Positions 28,072-35,950 of a DNA stretch of 64,000 nucleotides are shown piece by piece; within the stretch, counting starts at the first letter, position 1, and every line of letters begins with the position of its first letter. The notes beneath the pieces are model-generated. The model saw only the letters and a program-made list of their open reading frames with translations, did not search any database and was not told the DNA's origin. The stretch covers positions 204,064-268,063 of the forward strand of contig NZ_FOEE01000004.1 of assembly GCF_900110555.1 (NCBI RefSeq), given 5' to 3'. The DNA comes from Trujillonella endophytica (lineage in GTDB: Bacteria > Actinomycetota > Actinomycetes > Mycobacteriales > Geodermatophilaceae). The position numbers and the translations under genes were made by a program.

Positions 28072-28100
28072 CTCAAGACCCGGCCGACCCCAGCCGTAAC
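28072..28100 (+). promoter_or_regulatory. Sigma-28 promoter of fliC
   Basis: -35 CTCAAG (28072-28077), 15-nt spacer, -10 GCCGTAAC (28093-28100). This matches the sigma-28 consensus pattern TAAA/TCAAG-N15-GCCGATAA and the fliA gene lies 2 kb upstream. It would give a leader of about 60 nt. Confidence 0.75.
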
Positions 28101-28113
28101 ACCAACTGCAAGC

Positions 28114-28135
28114 CCCGCAGCACGGATGCAGCGGG
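28114..28135 (+). promoter_or_regulatory. Upstream CsrA-type hairpin in fliC leader
   Basis: CCCGC-A-GCA-CGGA-TGC-A-GCGGG: two stacked stems separated by an A/A mismatch display CGGA in the apical loop, the geometry known for CsrA binding sites. Position is about 40 nt before the fliC ATG. Confidence 0.6.
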
Positions 28136-28152
28136 TTCACCGAAAGCCCCGA

Positions 28153-28165
28153 TTCCACGGAGGAA
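28153..28165 (+). promoter_or_regulatory. CsrA-type hairpin over the fliC Shine-Dalgarno
   Basis: TTCC-ACGGA-GGAA: a 4-bp stem with GGA in the loop that buries the ribosome site GGAGGAA four nucleotides upstream of the fliC ATG. This is the same arrangement as the second CsrA site of Bacillus hag. Confidence 0.6.
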
Positions 28166-28169
28166 CACC

Positions 28170-29456
28170 ATGGGCATGAGCGTCAACACCAACGTCGCGG
28201 CACTGAACTCGTACCGCAACCTGTCGGTGACCAACGACCAGATGAGCAAGTCGCTGGAGCGCCTCTCCTCCGGCTTCCGCATCAACCGCGCTGCCGACGA
28301 CGCTGCGGGCCTGGCCATCTCCGAGGGCCTCCGCTCGCAGATCGGTGGCATGAAGCAGGCCGTCCGCAACACCCAGGACGGCATCTCGGTCGTGCAGACC
28401 GCCGAGGGCGCGCTGGGTACCACCACCAGCATCCTGCAGCGCATGCGCGACCTGTCGGTCCAGGCGTCCAACGCGGGCAGCCTGAACGACAGCGCGAAGG
28501 CGAACATCCAGAAGGAGGTCAGCCAGCTCAAGGAGGAGCTGACCCGCATCGCCTCGACCACGAACTTCAACGGCACGAAGCTGCTCGACGGCTCGTACTC
28601 CGGGGTGTTCCAGGTCGGTGCCGACGCCGGCCAGTCGATCACGGTCGGCATCGGTTCGGTCGGCAAGGGCATGGACGCCGCGGGTCTGGCCGTCGACGGC
28701 GTCGACGTCACCGGCGTCGGCAAGTTCGCGGCCTCCTCGGCCGCCGCTGCCGGCAAGGTCAGCGTCGGCACCGCCGCCGCGAGCAACGCCAACGCCACCC
28801 TCACCTTCACCCAGATCGCCGCCGACGCGGGCGTCAACGACTTCTCCGGCGCCAGCGGCTCGGTGAAGGCGTTCTCGCAGATCACCGGCACGATCAGCTT
28901 CGGCGGCAAGACGTTCGACCTGTCGAGCGTCGACTACTCGGGCGTCACCGGTGCCAACCCCACGGCGCTGGCCACCAACTCGCTCGCCGCCCTCAACAAG
29001 GCCGCCAAGACGGCCTTCGGCCTGGACAGCACCGCCACGGACCCGTTCACGGCCGCGGCCGGCGCGCTGACCTTCACCACCCCGCTGAACGTCGCCGGCT
29101 ACACCGACGCCGACGGCGCACTCAGCGGCACGGCGGCGGACCTCTCCAAGGCCACGCCGGTCTTCTCGGCCGGCTCGGGCGCCACCCAGGCCATCAAGAG
29201 CATCGACGCCGCCCTCCAGACGGTGTCGAGCATCCGCGCCGACCTGGGTGCCAAGCAGAACCGGTTCGAGCACACGATCAACAACCTGAACGTCGCCGTG
29301 GAGAACACGACGGCCTCGGAGTCGCGGATCCGTGACACGGACATGGCCCAGGAGATGACCAACTTCACCCGCACCCAGATCCTGACCCAGGCCGGCACCT
29401 CCATGCTGGCCCAGGCCAACCAGGCGTCGCAGGGCATCCTGCGGCTGCTGGGCTGA
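28170..29456 (+). CDS. fliC: Flagellin
   Basis: A 428-residue filament subunit. N-terminal D0/D1: SVNTNVAALNSYRNLSVTNDQM, LSSGFRINRAADDAAGLAIS and NTQDGISVVQTAEGALG. C-terminal D1/D0: ESRIRDTDMAQEMTNFTRTQILTQAGTSMLAQANQASQGIL. The central 175-345 is a variable Ala/Gly/Ser/Thr-rich domain, exposed on the filament and a possible glycosylation surface given the neighbouring glycosyltransferase. It has its own sigma-28 promoter, CsrA-like leader hairpins and a downstream terminator. Confidence 0.97.
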   Translation: MGMSVNTNVAALNSYRNLSVTNDQMSKSLERLSSGFRINRAADDAAGLAISEGLRSQIGGMKQAVRNTQDGISVVQTAEGALGTTTSILQRMRDLSVQASNAGSLNDSAKANIQKEVSQLKEELTRIASTTNFNGTKLLDGSYSGVFQVGADAGQSITVGIGSVGKGMDAAGLAVDGVDVTGVGKFAASSAAAAGKVSVGTAAASNANATLTFTQIAADAGVNDFSGASGSVKAFSQITGTISFGGKTFDLSSVDYSGVTGANPTALATNSLAALNKAAKTAFGLDSTATDPFTAAAGALTFTTPLNVAGYTDADGALSGTAADLSKATPVFSAGSGATQAIKSIDAALQTVSSIRADLGAKQNRFEHTINNLNVAVENTTASESRIRDTDMAQEMTNFTRTQILTQAGTSMLAQANQASQGILRLLG

Positions 29457-29485
29457 TCTGACGCAGCACCACTGAGCACCACCCG

Positions 29486-29517
29486 GTGAGGGGGGAGGCC
29501 CCGGCCTCCCCCCTCAC
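29486..29517. terminator. Strong hairpin between fliC and fliD
   Basis: GTGAGGGGGGAGGCC and its exact complement form a 15-bp stem with a 2-nt loop, 29 nt after the fliC stop. It would end most fliC transcripts and keep filament mRNA above fliD. No T tract follows. Confidence 0.8.
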
Positions 29518-29569
29518 TGCTCGTCTCGCGACCGCCGGCCCGACCGGCGGAGAACCGGAGGTACCCCCC

Positions 29570-30919
29570 ATGGCAGGCATGAGCATCAGTGGGCTCGCGT
29601 CCAACCTGGACACCTCCACGATCATCTCCCAGCTCATGCAGCTGGAGGCGCTCCCGCAGACGCTGCTCAAGACGAAGCTCACGGACGCGAAGGCCGACGC
29701 CTCGGCCTACCGCACCGTGAACAGCGTCGTCAGCACCCTGCAGTCGGCCGCCGAGAACCTGACCAAGGCGGCCACCTGGGCCCCGGTCAAGGCCACCAGC
29801 TCCAGCACCTCGGTGTCTGCGAGCGCGACCGCCGGCGCCGCCACCGGGCAGGTCAGCTTCCGCGTCGACAACCTGGCCGCCAACCACGTCCTCATCTCCA
29901 GCGCGGACTGGACGCCGTCGGCGTCCGCCATGACGCTGACCGTCGCCGACGCGGACGCCGACAGCGCGCCCACGCCGATCGAGATCCCCGAGAACGCCAC
30001 GCTCGAGCAGACCGTCACGGCGATCAACGCCGCCAAGGCCGGCGTCACCGCCACGGCCGTCAGCACCGGCACCGGCTTCCGGCTCCAGCTGACCTCGACC
30101 ACCTCCGGCACCGACGGCGAGTTCACCGTCAGCGGCGGTCCGGCGATGTCGCTGTTCACGCAGGCGGCGGACGCGAAGCTCACCGTCGGCGCCGGCGGCC
30201 CCTACGAGTACGCCGTCACGTCCACCAGCAACACCTTCACCGACCTCATGCCGGGCACCACCTTCACGGTCGGCAAGAAGGCGGAGTCGGCCACCGACAC
30301 CGTGACCGTGACCGTCGGCAGCGACCCGGCCGCCCTGACGTCCGCCGTCCAGGCGCTGGTCACCGCCGCCAACAACGCCATCTCCAACATCAACACCTAC
30401 GCGGACAACAGCGCGGGCAGCACCGCCGTGCTGCGCGGTGACAGCTCCCTGCGCGCCCTCGCCGGTCAGATCGCCGACGCGGTGGCCTACGCGGTCGGCG
30501 AGGACGGCTCGGCCGCCGTCGCCGGCCTGCAGCTCACCCGCGACGGGAAGATCACCTTCGACGCGACCGCGTTCGGCGACGCCCTCAAGGCCGACCCCGC
30601 CAAGGCGCAGCGACTGCTGAACGGATCCGGCGCGGACGACACCGCCGTCCCCGGTGTGGCGCAGCGCCTGCTCGCGGTCGCGAAGTCGGCCACCGACGCC
30701 ACGACCGGCACGCTGGTGAACCTGGCCTCCGGCAAGGACTCCCAGGCGACCGACCTGCAGACGCGGATCGACGACTGGGACATCCGGCTCCAGATGCGCC
30801 AGGCGACGCTGACGTCCCAGTTCACGGCCATGGAGTCGGCACTCAGCAAGCTCAGCAGTCAGTCGACCTGGCTCACCCAGCAGCTCGGTTCGCTGCCCAG
30901 CTGGTCGTCGTCGAGCTGA
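29570..30919 (+). CDS. fliD: Flagellar filament cap protein (HAP2)
   Basis: A 449-residue cap that folds flagellin at the filament tip. N-terminal MSISGLASNLDTSTIISQLMQLEALPQTLLKTKL matches FliD-N; the C-terminal part has GTLVNLASGKDSQATDLQTRIDDWDIRLQMRQATLTSQFTAMESALSKL, the conserved coiled end. ATG at 29570 follows CCGGAGG; another Met is 9 nt later. It is followed by fliS after a hairpin at 30957-30982. Confidence 0.95.
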   Translation: MAGMSISGLASNLDTSTIISQLMQLEALPQTLLKTKLTDAKADASAYRTVNSVVSTLQSAAENLTKAATWAPVKATSSSTSVSASATAGAATGQVSFRVDNLAANHVLISSADWTPSASAMTLTVADADADSAPTPIEIPENATLEQTVTAINAAKAGVTATAVSTGTGFRLQLTSTTSGTDGEFTVSGGPAMSLFTQAADAKLTVGAGGPYEYAVTSTSNTFTDLMPGTTFTVGKKAESATDTVTVTVGSDPAALTSAVQALVTAANNAISNINTYADNSAGSTAVLRGDSSLRALAGQIADAVAYAVGEDGSAAVAGLQLTRDGKITFDATAFGDALKADPAKAQRLLNGSGADDTAVPGVAQRLLAVAKSATDATTGTLVNLASGKDSQATDLQTRIDDWDIRLQMRQATLTSQFTAMESALSKLSSQSTWLTQQLGSLPSWSSSS

Positions 30920-30956
30920 CCGCAGGAACCGCCGGAGTCCATGCCGGCGCCCCCTC

Positions 30957-30982
30957 CGCCGCCGACCTCCCCGTCGGCGGCG
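30957..30982 (+). terminator. Hairpin between fliD and fliS
   Basis: CGCCGCCGAC-ctcccc-GTCGGCGGCG, a perfect 10-bp stem with 6-nt loop in the 91-nt spacer. It may attenuate transcription or stabilise the upstream mRNA 3' end. Confidence 0.55.
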
Positions 30983-31010
30983 TCGCACCAACGATCGAGG
31001 AGTCCCCCGC

Positions 31011-31397
31011 ATGAGTGCCGCTGCACTGCGCGCCCGTTACATGGGCGACACGGTCGCCACCGCCTCCCCCCAGCAGCTCCTGGTCATGCTGTACGACCGG
31101 CTCGCACTGGACCTGGAGCGCGCGCAGACCGCGCTCGGCGGAGGCGACCACGCCGAGGCCTCCCGCCAGCTGCTGCACGCCCAGGACATCGTCACGGAGC
31201 TGCACACCAGCCTCAAGGTGGAGCTCTGGGACGGCGGACCGCGGCTCGCGGCCCTCTACACCTGGCTCGGCACGGAGCTCGTGAACGCCAACATCAAGCG
31301 CGACGTCAACCGGGTGGCCTCGTGCCGGCAGGTCGTCGAGCCGCTGCGCGACGCCTGGCGGCAGGCCGCCGCCAGCCTCACGGTGTCCACCGCATGA
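31011..31397 (+). CDS. fliS: Flagellin export chaperone
   Basis: A 128-residue helical protein with the FliS opening ALRARYMGDTVATASPQQLLVMLYDRLALDLERAQTAL and closing TWLGTELVNANIKRDVNRVASCRQVVEPLRDAWRQAA. FliS binds the C-terminal helices of flagellin and delivers it to FlhA. Its TGA overlaps the next ATG (ATGA). Confidence 0.95.
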   Translation: MSAAALRARYMGDTVATASPQQLLVMLYDRLALDLERAQTALGGGDHAEASRQLLHAQDIVTELHTSLKVELWDGGPRLAALYTWLGTELVNANIKRDVNRVASCRQVVEPLRDAWRQAAASLTVSTA

Positions 31398-31741
31398 GCA
31401 CCGGACGCCCCTCCGCCGAGGGCCGCTCCACCGACTGGGCGACCGTCCTCGAGGAGATGGAGGGCGAGGTCCTCGCCGCCGAGGAGTCGCTGACCGCCGG
31501 GCGGACCGAGGACATCGCGGCCTGGGGCCGGCGCACCGCCGACTGGACGCCTCCCCAGCACCTCGGTCAGCTGCCCATGGACCTCCGGGAGCGGGCGGCC
31601 CGGCTGCTGCAGCACCAGCTCTCCGTCGCCGAGGAGCTCGCCGAGCGGATCCTGCAGTCCCGCCAGCAGCGCGACCTCGCGGCGCGGATGTCCTACGCCC
31701 GCACCCGGCCCGCGGCCGCGTTCGTCGACCGGGCCATGTAG
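31394..31741 (+). CDS. Small helical protein in the FliT position
   Basis: A 115-residue protein beginning STGRPSAEGRSTDWATVLEEMEGEVLAAEESLTAGR, with a second helix LPMDLRERAARLLQHQLSVAEELAERILQSRQQRDLAARM. No sequence match to FliT is obvious, but helical content, size and ATGA overlap with fliS suggest a FliT-like chaperone for FliD. Actinobacterial loci often have such a divergent gene here. Confidence 0.7.
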   Translation: MSTGRPSAEGRSTDWATVLEEMEGEVLAAEESLTAGRTEDIAAWGRRTADWTPPQHLGQLPMDLRERAARLLQHQLSVAEELAERILQSRQQRDLAARMSYARTRPAAAFVDRAM

Positions 31742-31767
31742 CACCCGCTCCCCCAGATCGCTCCCAC

Positions 31768-31798
31768 GACCGGGTCCGCCTCCACGGCGGGCCCGGTC
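31768..31798 (+). terminator. Terminator after the fliS operon
   Basis: GACCGGGTCCGCC-tccac-GGCGGGCCCGGTC, a 13-bp stem with one G/T wobble, 27 nt after the FliT-position gene. It ends the fliD-fliS unit. Confidence 0.75.
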
Positions 31799-32104
31799 GT
31801 CGGCGTTCCGGAGCATGTCGCGCGCGACGTGCGCCTCCCTCGGACGTCCCAGCGCCCCCACGACACCCGCGGAGCCCGTCCGTGCCGTGCGCCCCGGGCG
31901 TCACCCGTGTGGCGGACCGACGGTCAACCCCCGGGCCCGGCCTGCCGATGACCCCGCTGCACGGACAGCACCACTTTCGCCACGGATCGGCGGCCCCCCA
32001 CTCGCTCGCGAGTGTCGTCTGCGTACCCGGAGGCCCGTCGTGTCCTGCCGTCCTGCCCGCCTGCGCGCTGCCCGTCCGCGCGCTGTCCGTCGGCGCGCTG
32101 CCCG
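31799..32104. other. Intergenic region upstream of flgB
   Basis: Together with the hairpin it makes a gap of 363 bp. It must contain the promoter of the long flgB-flhF run, but no CTCAAG-N15-GCCG or other clear promoter is seen. Three 15-bp imperfect tandem repeats lie at its end. No gene is supported. Confidence 0.5.
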
Positions 32105-32107
32105 ATG
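32063..32107 (+). repeat. Three 15-bp tandem repeats running into the flgB start
   Basis: GCGCGCTGCCCGTCC, GCGCGCTGTCCGTCG and GCGCGCTGCCCGATG; the last copy contains the flgB ATG. No Shine-Dalgarno is present in the repeats. In the flgB frame each unit reads as Ala-Arg-Cys-Pro-Ser, so they could also be part of a longer N-terminus. Confidence 0.6.
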
Positions 32108-32452
32108 ATCGGCGGCGTCACCTCGTCGGCGCTGCACGCGGCCCTCTCCGGGCTCGCGCAGCGGCAGCGCGTCGCCAACGACAACATCGCGAACGTCAAC
32201 ACCCCGGGCTTCCTCGCCGGCCGCACCGACTTCGAGTCGACGCTGAAGAGCGAGCTCCGCACCGGGAAGACGCCCAGCGTCACCGGGGGCTCCACCGCTC
32301 GCTCGCTGGAGCCGACCAACACCAACGGCAACAACGTCAACCTCGACAGCGAGACCGTGATCGCCACCGAGACGGGGCTGCGCTACCAGCTGGCCCTCAA
32401 CGCGCTCGACGGCAAGTACGGGCTGCTGCGCACCTCCCTCAGGACGCAGTGA
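32105..32452 (+). CDS. flgB: Flagellar basal body rod protein FlgB
   Basis: A 115-residue proximal rod subunit. SSALHAALSGLAQRQRVANDNIANVNTPGFLAGRTDFES is the family N-terminus, and TGLRYQLALNALDGKYGLLRTSL the C-terminal helix. The ATG at 32105 lacks a clear Shine-Dalgarno; an upstream start in the 15-bp repeats is possible. First gene of the long basal body/export run; flgC starts one nucleotide after its stop. Confidence 0.93.
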   Translation: MIGGVTSSALHAALSGLAQRQRVANDNIANVNTPGFLAGRTDFESTLKSELRTGKTPSVTGGSTARSLEPTNTNGNNVNLDSETVIATETGLRYQLALNALDGKYGLLRTSLRTQ

Positions 32453-32453
32453 C

Positions 32454-32852
32454 GTGTTCGACGCCCTCAACATCTCCGGCACCGGCCTCTACGCGCACCG
32501 CAAGTGGCTGGACGCCGTCTCGGACAACATCGCGAACATCAACACGGTCACCTCGACCGACGGCGAGGCGTTCAAGGAGCGGTTCATCGTCGCCCAGGCC
32601 GTGGACTACGGCAGCGGCGAAGGCGGCGTGCGGGTGGCCGGCGCCGAGTTCGGCAGCGGCGAGGGCCGGCTGGTCTACGAGCCGACGCACCCGCTGGCCG
32701 ACGACGAGGGCTACGTCCGCTACCCGGACATCGACCTCGGCGAGCAGATGACCCAGTTGATCATGGCGCAGCGCGGCTACCAGGCCAACATCGCGTCGAT
32801 CGAGCGAGCGACCACGGCCTACGAGGCCGCGCTCAGGCTCGGAAAGGGCTGA
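32454..32852 (+). CDS. flgC: Flagellar basal body rod protein FlgC
   Basis: A 132-residue rod protein with FDALNISGTGLYAHRKWLDAVSDNIANINTV at the N-terminus and DLGEQMTQLIMAQRGYQANIASIERATTAYEAALRLG at the C-terminus. GTG start. It forms the proximal rod with FlgB and FliE. Confidence 0.95.
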   Translation: MFDALNISGTGLYAHRKWLDAVSDNIANINTVTSTDGEAFKERFIVAQAVDYGSGEGGVRVAGAEFGSGEGRLVYEPTHPLADDEGYVRYPDIDLGEQMTQLIMAQRGYQANIASIERATTAYEAALRLGKG

Positions 32853-32854
32853 CC

Positions 32855-33178
32855 ATGACCTTCCCCATCGGCGGCATCACGATCCCGTCGTTCCCGACGG
32901 TGTCGGCCATCGGCTCGACGCCCGACGTCGCGCAGCCGCCCGTCGTCTCGGCCGCGGACAACGGCTTCGCCGACGTCCTCACCGGAGCCATCGAGAACGT
33001 GCAGGGCGTGCAGGCCAACGCCGACGCGCTCGCCGTCCAGGCCGCCACCGGCGACCTCAAGGACGTGCACGACTACATGATCGCCGCCCAGGAGGCGTCG
33101 CTGACCACCGAGATGTTCGTGACGATCAAGAACAAGGCGGTCGAGGCCTTCACTGAGATCATGAGGATGCCCATCTGA
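32855..33178 (+). CDS. fliE: Flagellar hook-basal body complex protein FliE
   Basis: A 107-residue adaptor joining the MS ring (FliF) to the rod. The C-terminal part AANADALAVQAATGDLKDVHDYMIAAQEASLTTEMFVTIKNKAVEAFTEIMRMPI is diagnostic. It starts 2 nt after the flgC stop and its TGA overlaps the fliF ATG (TGATG). Confidence 0.93.
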   Translation: MTFPIGGITIPSFPTVSAIGSTPDVAQPPVVSAADNGFADVLTGAIENVQGVQANADALAVQAATGDLKDVHDYMIAAQEASLTTEMFVTIKNKAVEAFTEIMRMPI

Positions 33179-34779
33179 TGCCCGCTGCACTCGCCGGCCC
33201 CCTGGCGCGGCTGCGCTCCGCGTTCGAGACGATCAGTCTCGGGCAGAAGGTCGTCATCGGCCTGCTCGTCGCCGGGCTCGGGCTCGGCGGGTTCTTCTTC
33301 TACAACTGGATCACGACGCCGACGCTGGCGCCGCTGTTCAGCAACCTCGCCTCCTCCGACGCCTCGGCGATCGTCGAGGAGCTCAACGCGGCCGGCACCG
33401 ACTACGACCTGGCCGACGGCGGAGCGACCATCCTCGTCGCCCAGGACCAGGTGTACGACCTGCGCCTGGCGATGAGCGGCAAGGGCCTGCCCGCGGGCTC
33501 GGACACCGGCTACGCGCTGCTCGACGAGCAGGGGATCACCACCAGCGAGTTCCAGCAGCAGAAGCAGTACCAGCGCGCCATCGAGGGCGAGCTCGCCAAC
33601 ACCCTGGAGGCCCTGGAGGGCGTCCGGCAGGCCGTCGTGCACGTGGCCCTGCCCGAGGACGAGGTCTTCGCCACCGACGAGGCCGACCCCACCGCGTCGG
33701 TCCTGCTGGACCTGGCGCCGGGCACCCAGCTGTCGGGCGAGCAGGTCCAGTCGGTCACCAACCTGGTGTCCTCGAGCATCGAGGGGATGTCCCCCGAGCA
33801 GGTCACGGTCAGCGACACCTCCGGCCAGCTGCTCTCGGCGGCCGGCCAGGGCGTCACCGCGGCCGCCGGCGACGCCCGCTCGCAGATGGAGACCGACTAC
33901 GAGAACCGCCTGGCGGCCAACGCCCAGGTGATCCTCGACCGGGTGCTCGGCCCCGGCCACTCCGAGGTGTCCGTCCGCGCCGACCTCGACATGTCGCAGC
34001 GCGACAGCACCTCGACCACGCACTCCTACACCGAGGGCACTCCCCCGATCTCGGAGCAGAACACCAGCGAGGAGTACACCGGCTCGGGCGCGGCGGTCGG
34101 CGGTGTCCTCGGCCCGGAGAACGCCGCGGACGCCGGCACCGGGGACGGTGACTCCACGTACACCACCGAGTCCAACACCTCGAACAACGCCGTCGACCAG
34201 ACCGTGGAGAACGTGGTCAGCGCTCCGGGCGCCATCAACCGGCTCACCGTCGCCGTCGTCCTCGACGACACCGTGGCCGGCAACATGAACCAGGCCCAGG
34301 TGCAGCAGCTGATCGGCAACGCCGTCGGCCTGGACGCCGCCCGGGGGGACGCCATCTCCGTCGCCTCCCTCGCGTTCAACAACGACGCCGCCGAGCGCGC
34401 CGCCGCGGAGATGGCGGCCGCCCGCGAGGACGAGAAGAACGCCCAGATGTGGTCGCTGATCAAGACCGGCGCCATCGCCCTGGGCATCGGCCTGCTCGTG
34501 CTGATCGTGTGGCTGCGCAGCCGCCGCCGCCGGGACGACGAGGACGACGAGCCGTTCGAGTTCGACGACGACGTGATGGCCGAGCTCGAGCGTCTCCGGG
34601 TGGCGAGCACCCGCGAGGAGACCCAGCTCCTCGACCGGGCCACCGACAGCCGCGCGCTGGAGCTGGAGGCCGCCGAGCGGGCCCGGGTCCGGGGCGAGAT
34701 CTCCACCATGGTCAGCGAGCGTCCCGACGAGGTCGCGGCCATGCTGCGCGGCTGGCTGAGCGAGGTGCCGACGCGATGA
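33178..34779 (+). CDS. fliF: Flagellar MS-ring protein
   Basis: A 533-residue MS-ring subunit anchoring the basal body in the membrane. Transmembrane helices lie at about 23-42 (VVIGLLVAGLGLGGFFFYNWI) and about 422-443 (LIKTGAIALGIGLLVLIVWLRS). The ring-building motifs lie between (ITTSEFQQQKQYQRAIEGELANTLEALEGVRQAVVHVALPE). The C-terminal cytoplasmic tail (ISTMVSERPDEVAAMLRGWLSE) is the FliG-binding segment. Confidence 0.96.
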   Translation: MPAALAGPLARLRSAFETISLGQKVVIGLLVAGLGLGGFFFYNWITTPTLAPLFSNLASSDASAIVEELNAAGTDYDLADGGATILVAQDQVYDLRLAMSGKGLPAGSDTGYALLDEQGITTSEFQQQKQYQRAIEGELANTLEALEGVRQAVVHVALPEDEVFATDEADPTASVLLDLAPGTQLSGEQVQSVTNLVSSSIEGMSPEQVTVSDTSGQLLSAAGQGVTAAAGDARSQMETDYENRLAANAQVILDRVLGPGHSEVSVRADLDMSQRDSTSTTHSYTEGTPPISEQNTSEEYTGSGAAVGGVLGPENAADAGTGDGDSTYTTESNTSNNAVDQTVENVVSAPGAINRLTVAVVLDDTVAGNMNQAQVQQLIGNAVGLDAARGDAISVASLAFNNDAAERAAAEMAAAREDEKNAQMWSLIKTGAIALGIGLLVLIVWLRSRRRRDDEDDEPFEFDDDVMAELERLRVASTREETQLLDRATDSRALELEAAERARVRGEISTMVSERPDEVAAMLRGWLSEVPTR

Positions 34780-34873
34780 GGCGAGCAGCCATGCGTCGCG
34801 TCGGGCGCGAGCCCGCCGATAGAGAAGGAACAGAGCGGCGCAGCCGCACGAGCCCCGCACCGGAGGTGTCCCG

Positions 34874-35950
34874 ATGAGCATCGCCAGTGTCGAGCAACTG
34901 GTCGGCGCCGCGCCCGCCAACCTCCCCGCACTGCCCGCCGCCAAGCGCCCGGAGATGCCCGGGCTGCGCAAGGCCGCGGTCTTCCTCGCGCAGATGTCCA
35001 AGGACGAGGCCGGCGTCCTGCTGGGCAAGCTCCGGCCGCGCGAGGTCGAGGCGCTGACCCGGGAGCTGATGAAGCTCAACACGGTCGAGCCCGACGACGT
35101 GGACGGCGTCCTCACCGAGTTCCACGAGATGATGGCCGCGCAGCGCTTCGTCGGCCGCGGTGGCGTCGACTTCGCCCGCGAGATCCTCGCCGCCGGCCTG
35201 GGCGAGGACAAGGCCGAGGGCATCCTCGCCCGGCTCAACGTCGTCTACACCGAGGTGCCGTTCGCCTCGCTGCGCAACGTCGACGTCCGGCAGCTGGTCA
35301 CCTTCCTCAAGGACGAGCACCCGCAGGTCATCGCCCTCGTGCTGGCCCACCTCACCCCGGCCCAGTCGGCCGAGGTGCTCTCGGGCTTCGCGCCCGACCA
35401 GCAGGCCGCGGTCGCCCACCGGATCGCCACGATGGACCGCACTACTCCCGAGATGGTGCGGCTGGTCGAGGAGGAGCTGGGCCGGCGGATGGGCTCGCTG
35501 CTGGCCCATCAGGACATGTCCACCGTCGGTGGCGTGGAGACCCTGGTCGAGATCATCAACCGCTCCCCGCGGCCCACCGAGCGCTCGATCCTGGAGTGGC
35601 TGGACGCCACCGACCCGGAGCTGGCCGAGCAGGTGCGCGCGCAGATGTTCGTCTTCGAGGACATCGTCACCATCGACGACCGGTCCCTGCAGCTGGTGCT
35701 GCGCGAGGTGGAGGCCAACGACCTCGCCACCGCGCTCAAGGGCGTGCGGCCGGACGTCCGCGACAAGGTCGTCCGGAACCTCTCCGAGCGCGCCGCCGAG
35801 AACCTCGCCGAGGAGATCGAGCTGCTCGGCCCGGTGCGCACCCGCACGGTCGAGGAGGCCCAGGCCAAGGTCGTGGGCATCATCCGGACGCTCGAGGAGC
35901 AGGGCGCGCTGACGATCACGAGGGGCGCCGACGATGAGTTCGTCGCGTGA
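34874..35950 (+). CDS. fliG: Flagellar motor switch protein FliG
   Basis: A 358-residue torque-generating switch protein. The N-domain starts LRKAAVFLAQMSKDEAGVLLGKL; the middle domain carries EHPQVIALVLAHLTPAQSAEVLSGF; the C-domain has FVFEDIVTIDDRSLQLVLREVEANDLATALKG with the charged residues that face MotA. It overlaps fliH by 17 nt. 94 nt separate it from fliF; a GCCGATAG at 34815-34822 there has no matching -35. Confidence 0.96.
   Translation: MSIASVEQLVGAAPANLPALPAAKRPEMPGLRKAAVFLAQMSKDEAGVLLGKLRPREVEALTRELMKLNTVEPDDVDGVLTEFHEMMAAQRFVGRGGVDFAREILAAGLGEDKAEGILARLNVVYTEVPFASLRNVDVRQLVTFLKDEHPQVIALVLAHLTPAQSAEVLSGFAPDQQAAVAHRIATMDRTTPEMVRLVEEELGRRMGSLLAHQDMSTVGGVETLVEIINRSPRPTERSILEWLDATDPELAEQVRAQMFVFEDIVTIDDRSLQLVLREVEANDLATALKGVRPDVRDKVVRNLSERAAENLAEEIELLGPVRTRTVEEAQAKVVGIIRTLEEQGALTITRGADDEFVA

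Noticed and set aside
31815-32108. A gene in the gap upstream of flgB
   Set aside because: The open frames are Arg/Pro-rich, have no ribosome site and share no motif; the region is better explained as promoter and repeats.
34815-34822. GCCGATAG upstream of fliG as a sigma-28 -10
   Set aside because: The hexamer 15 nt upstream is CGTCGC, not CTCAAG; spacing alone is not enough.
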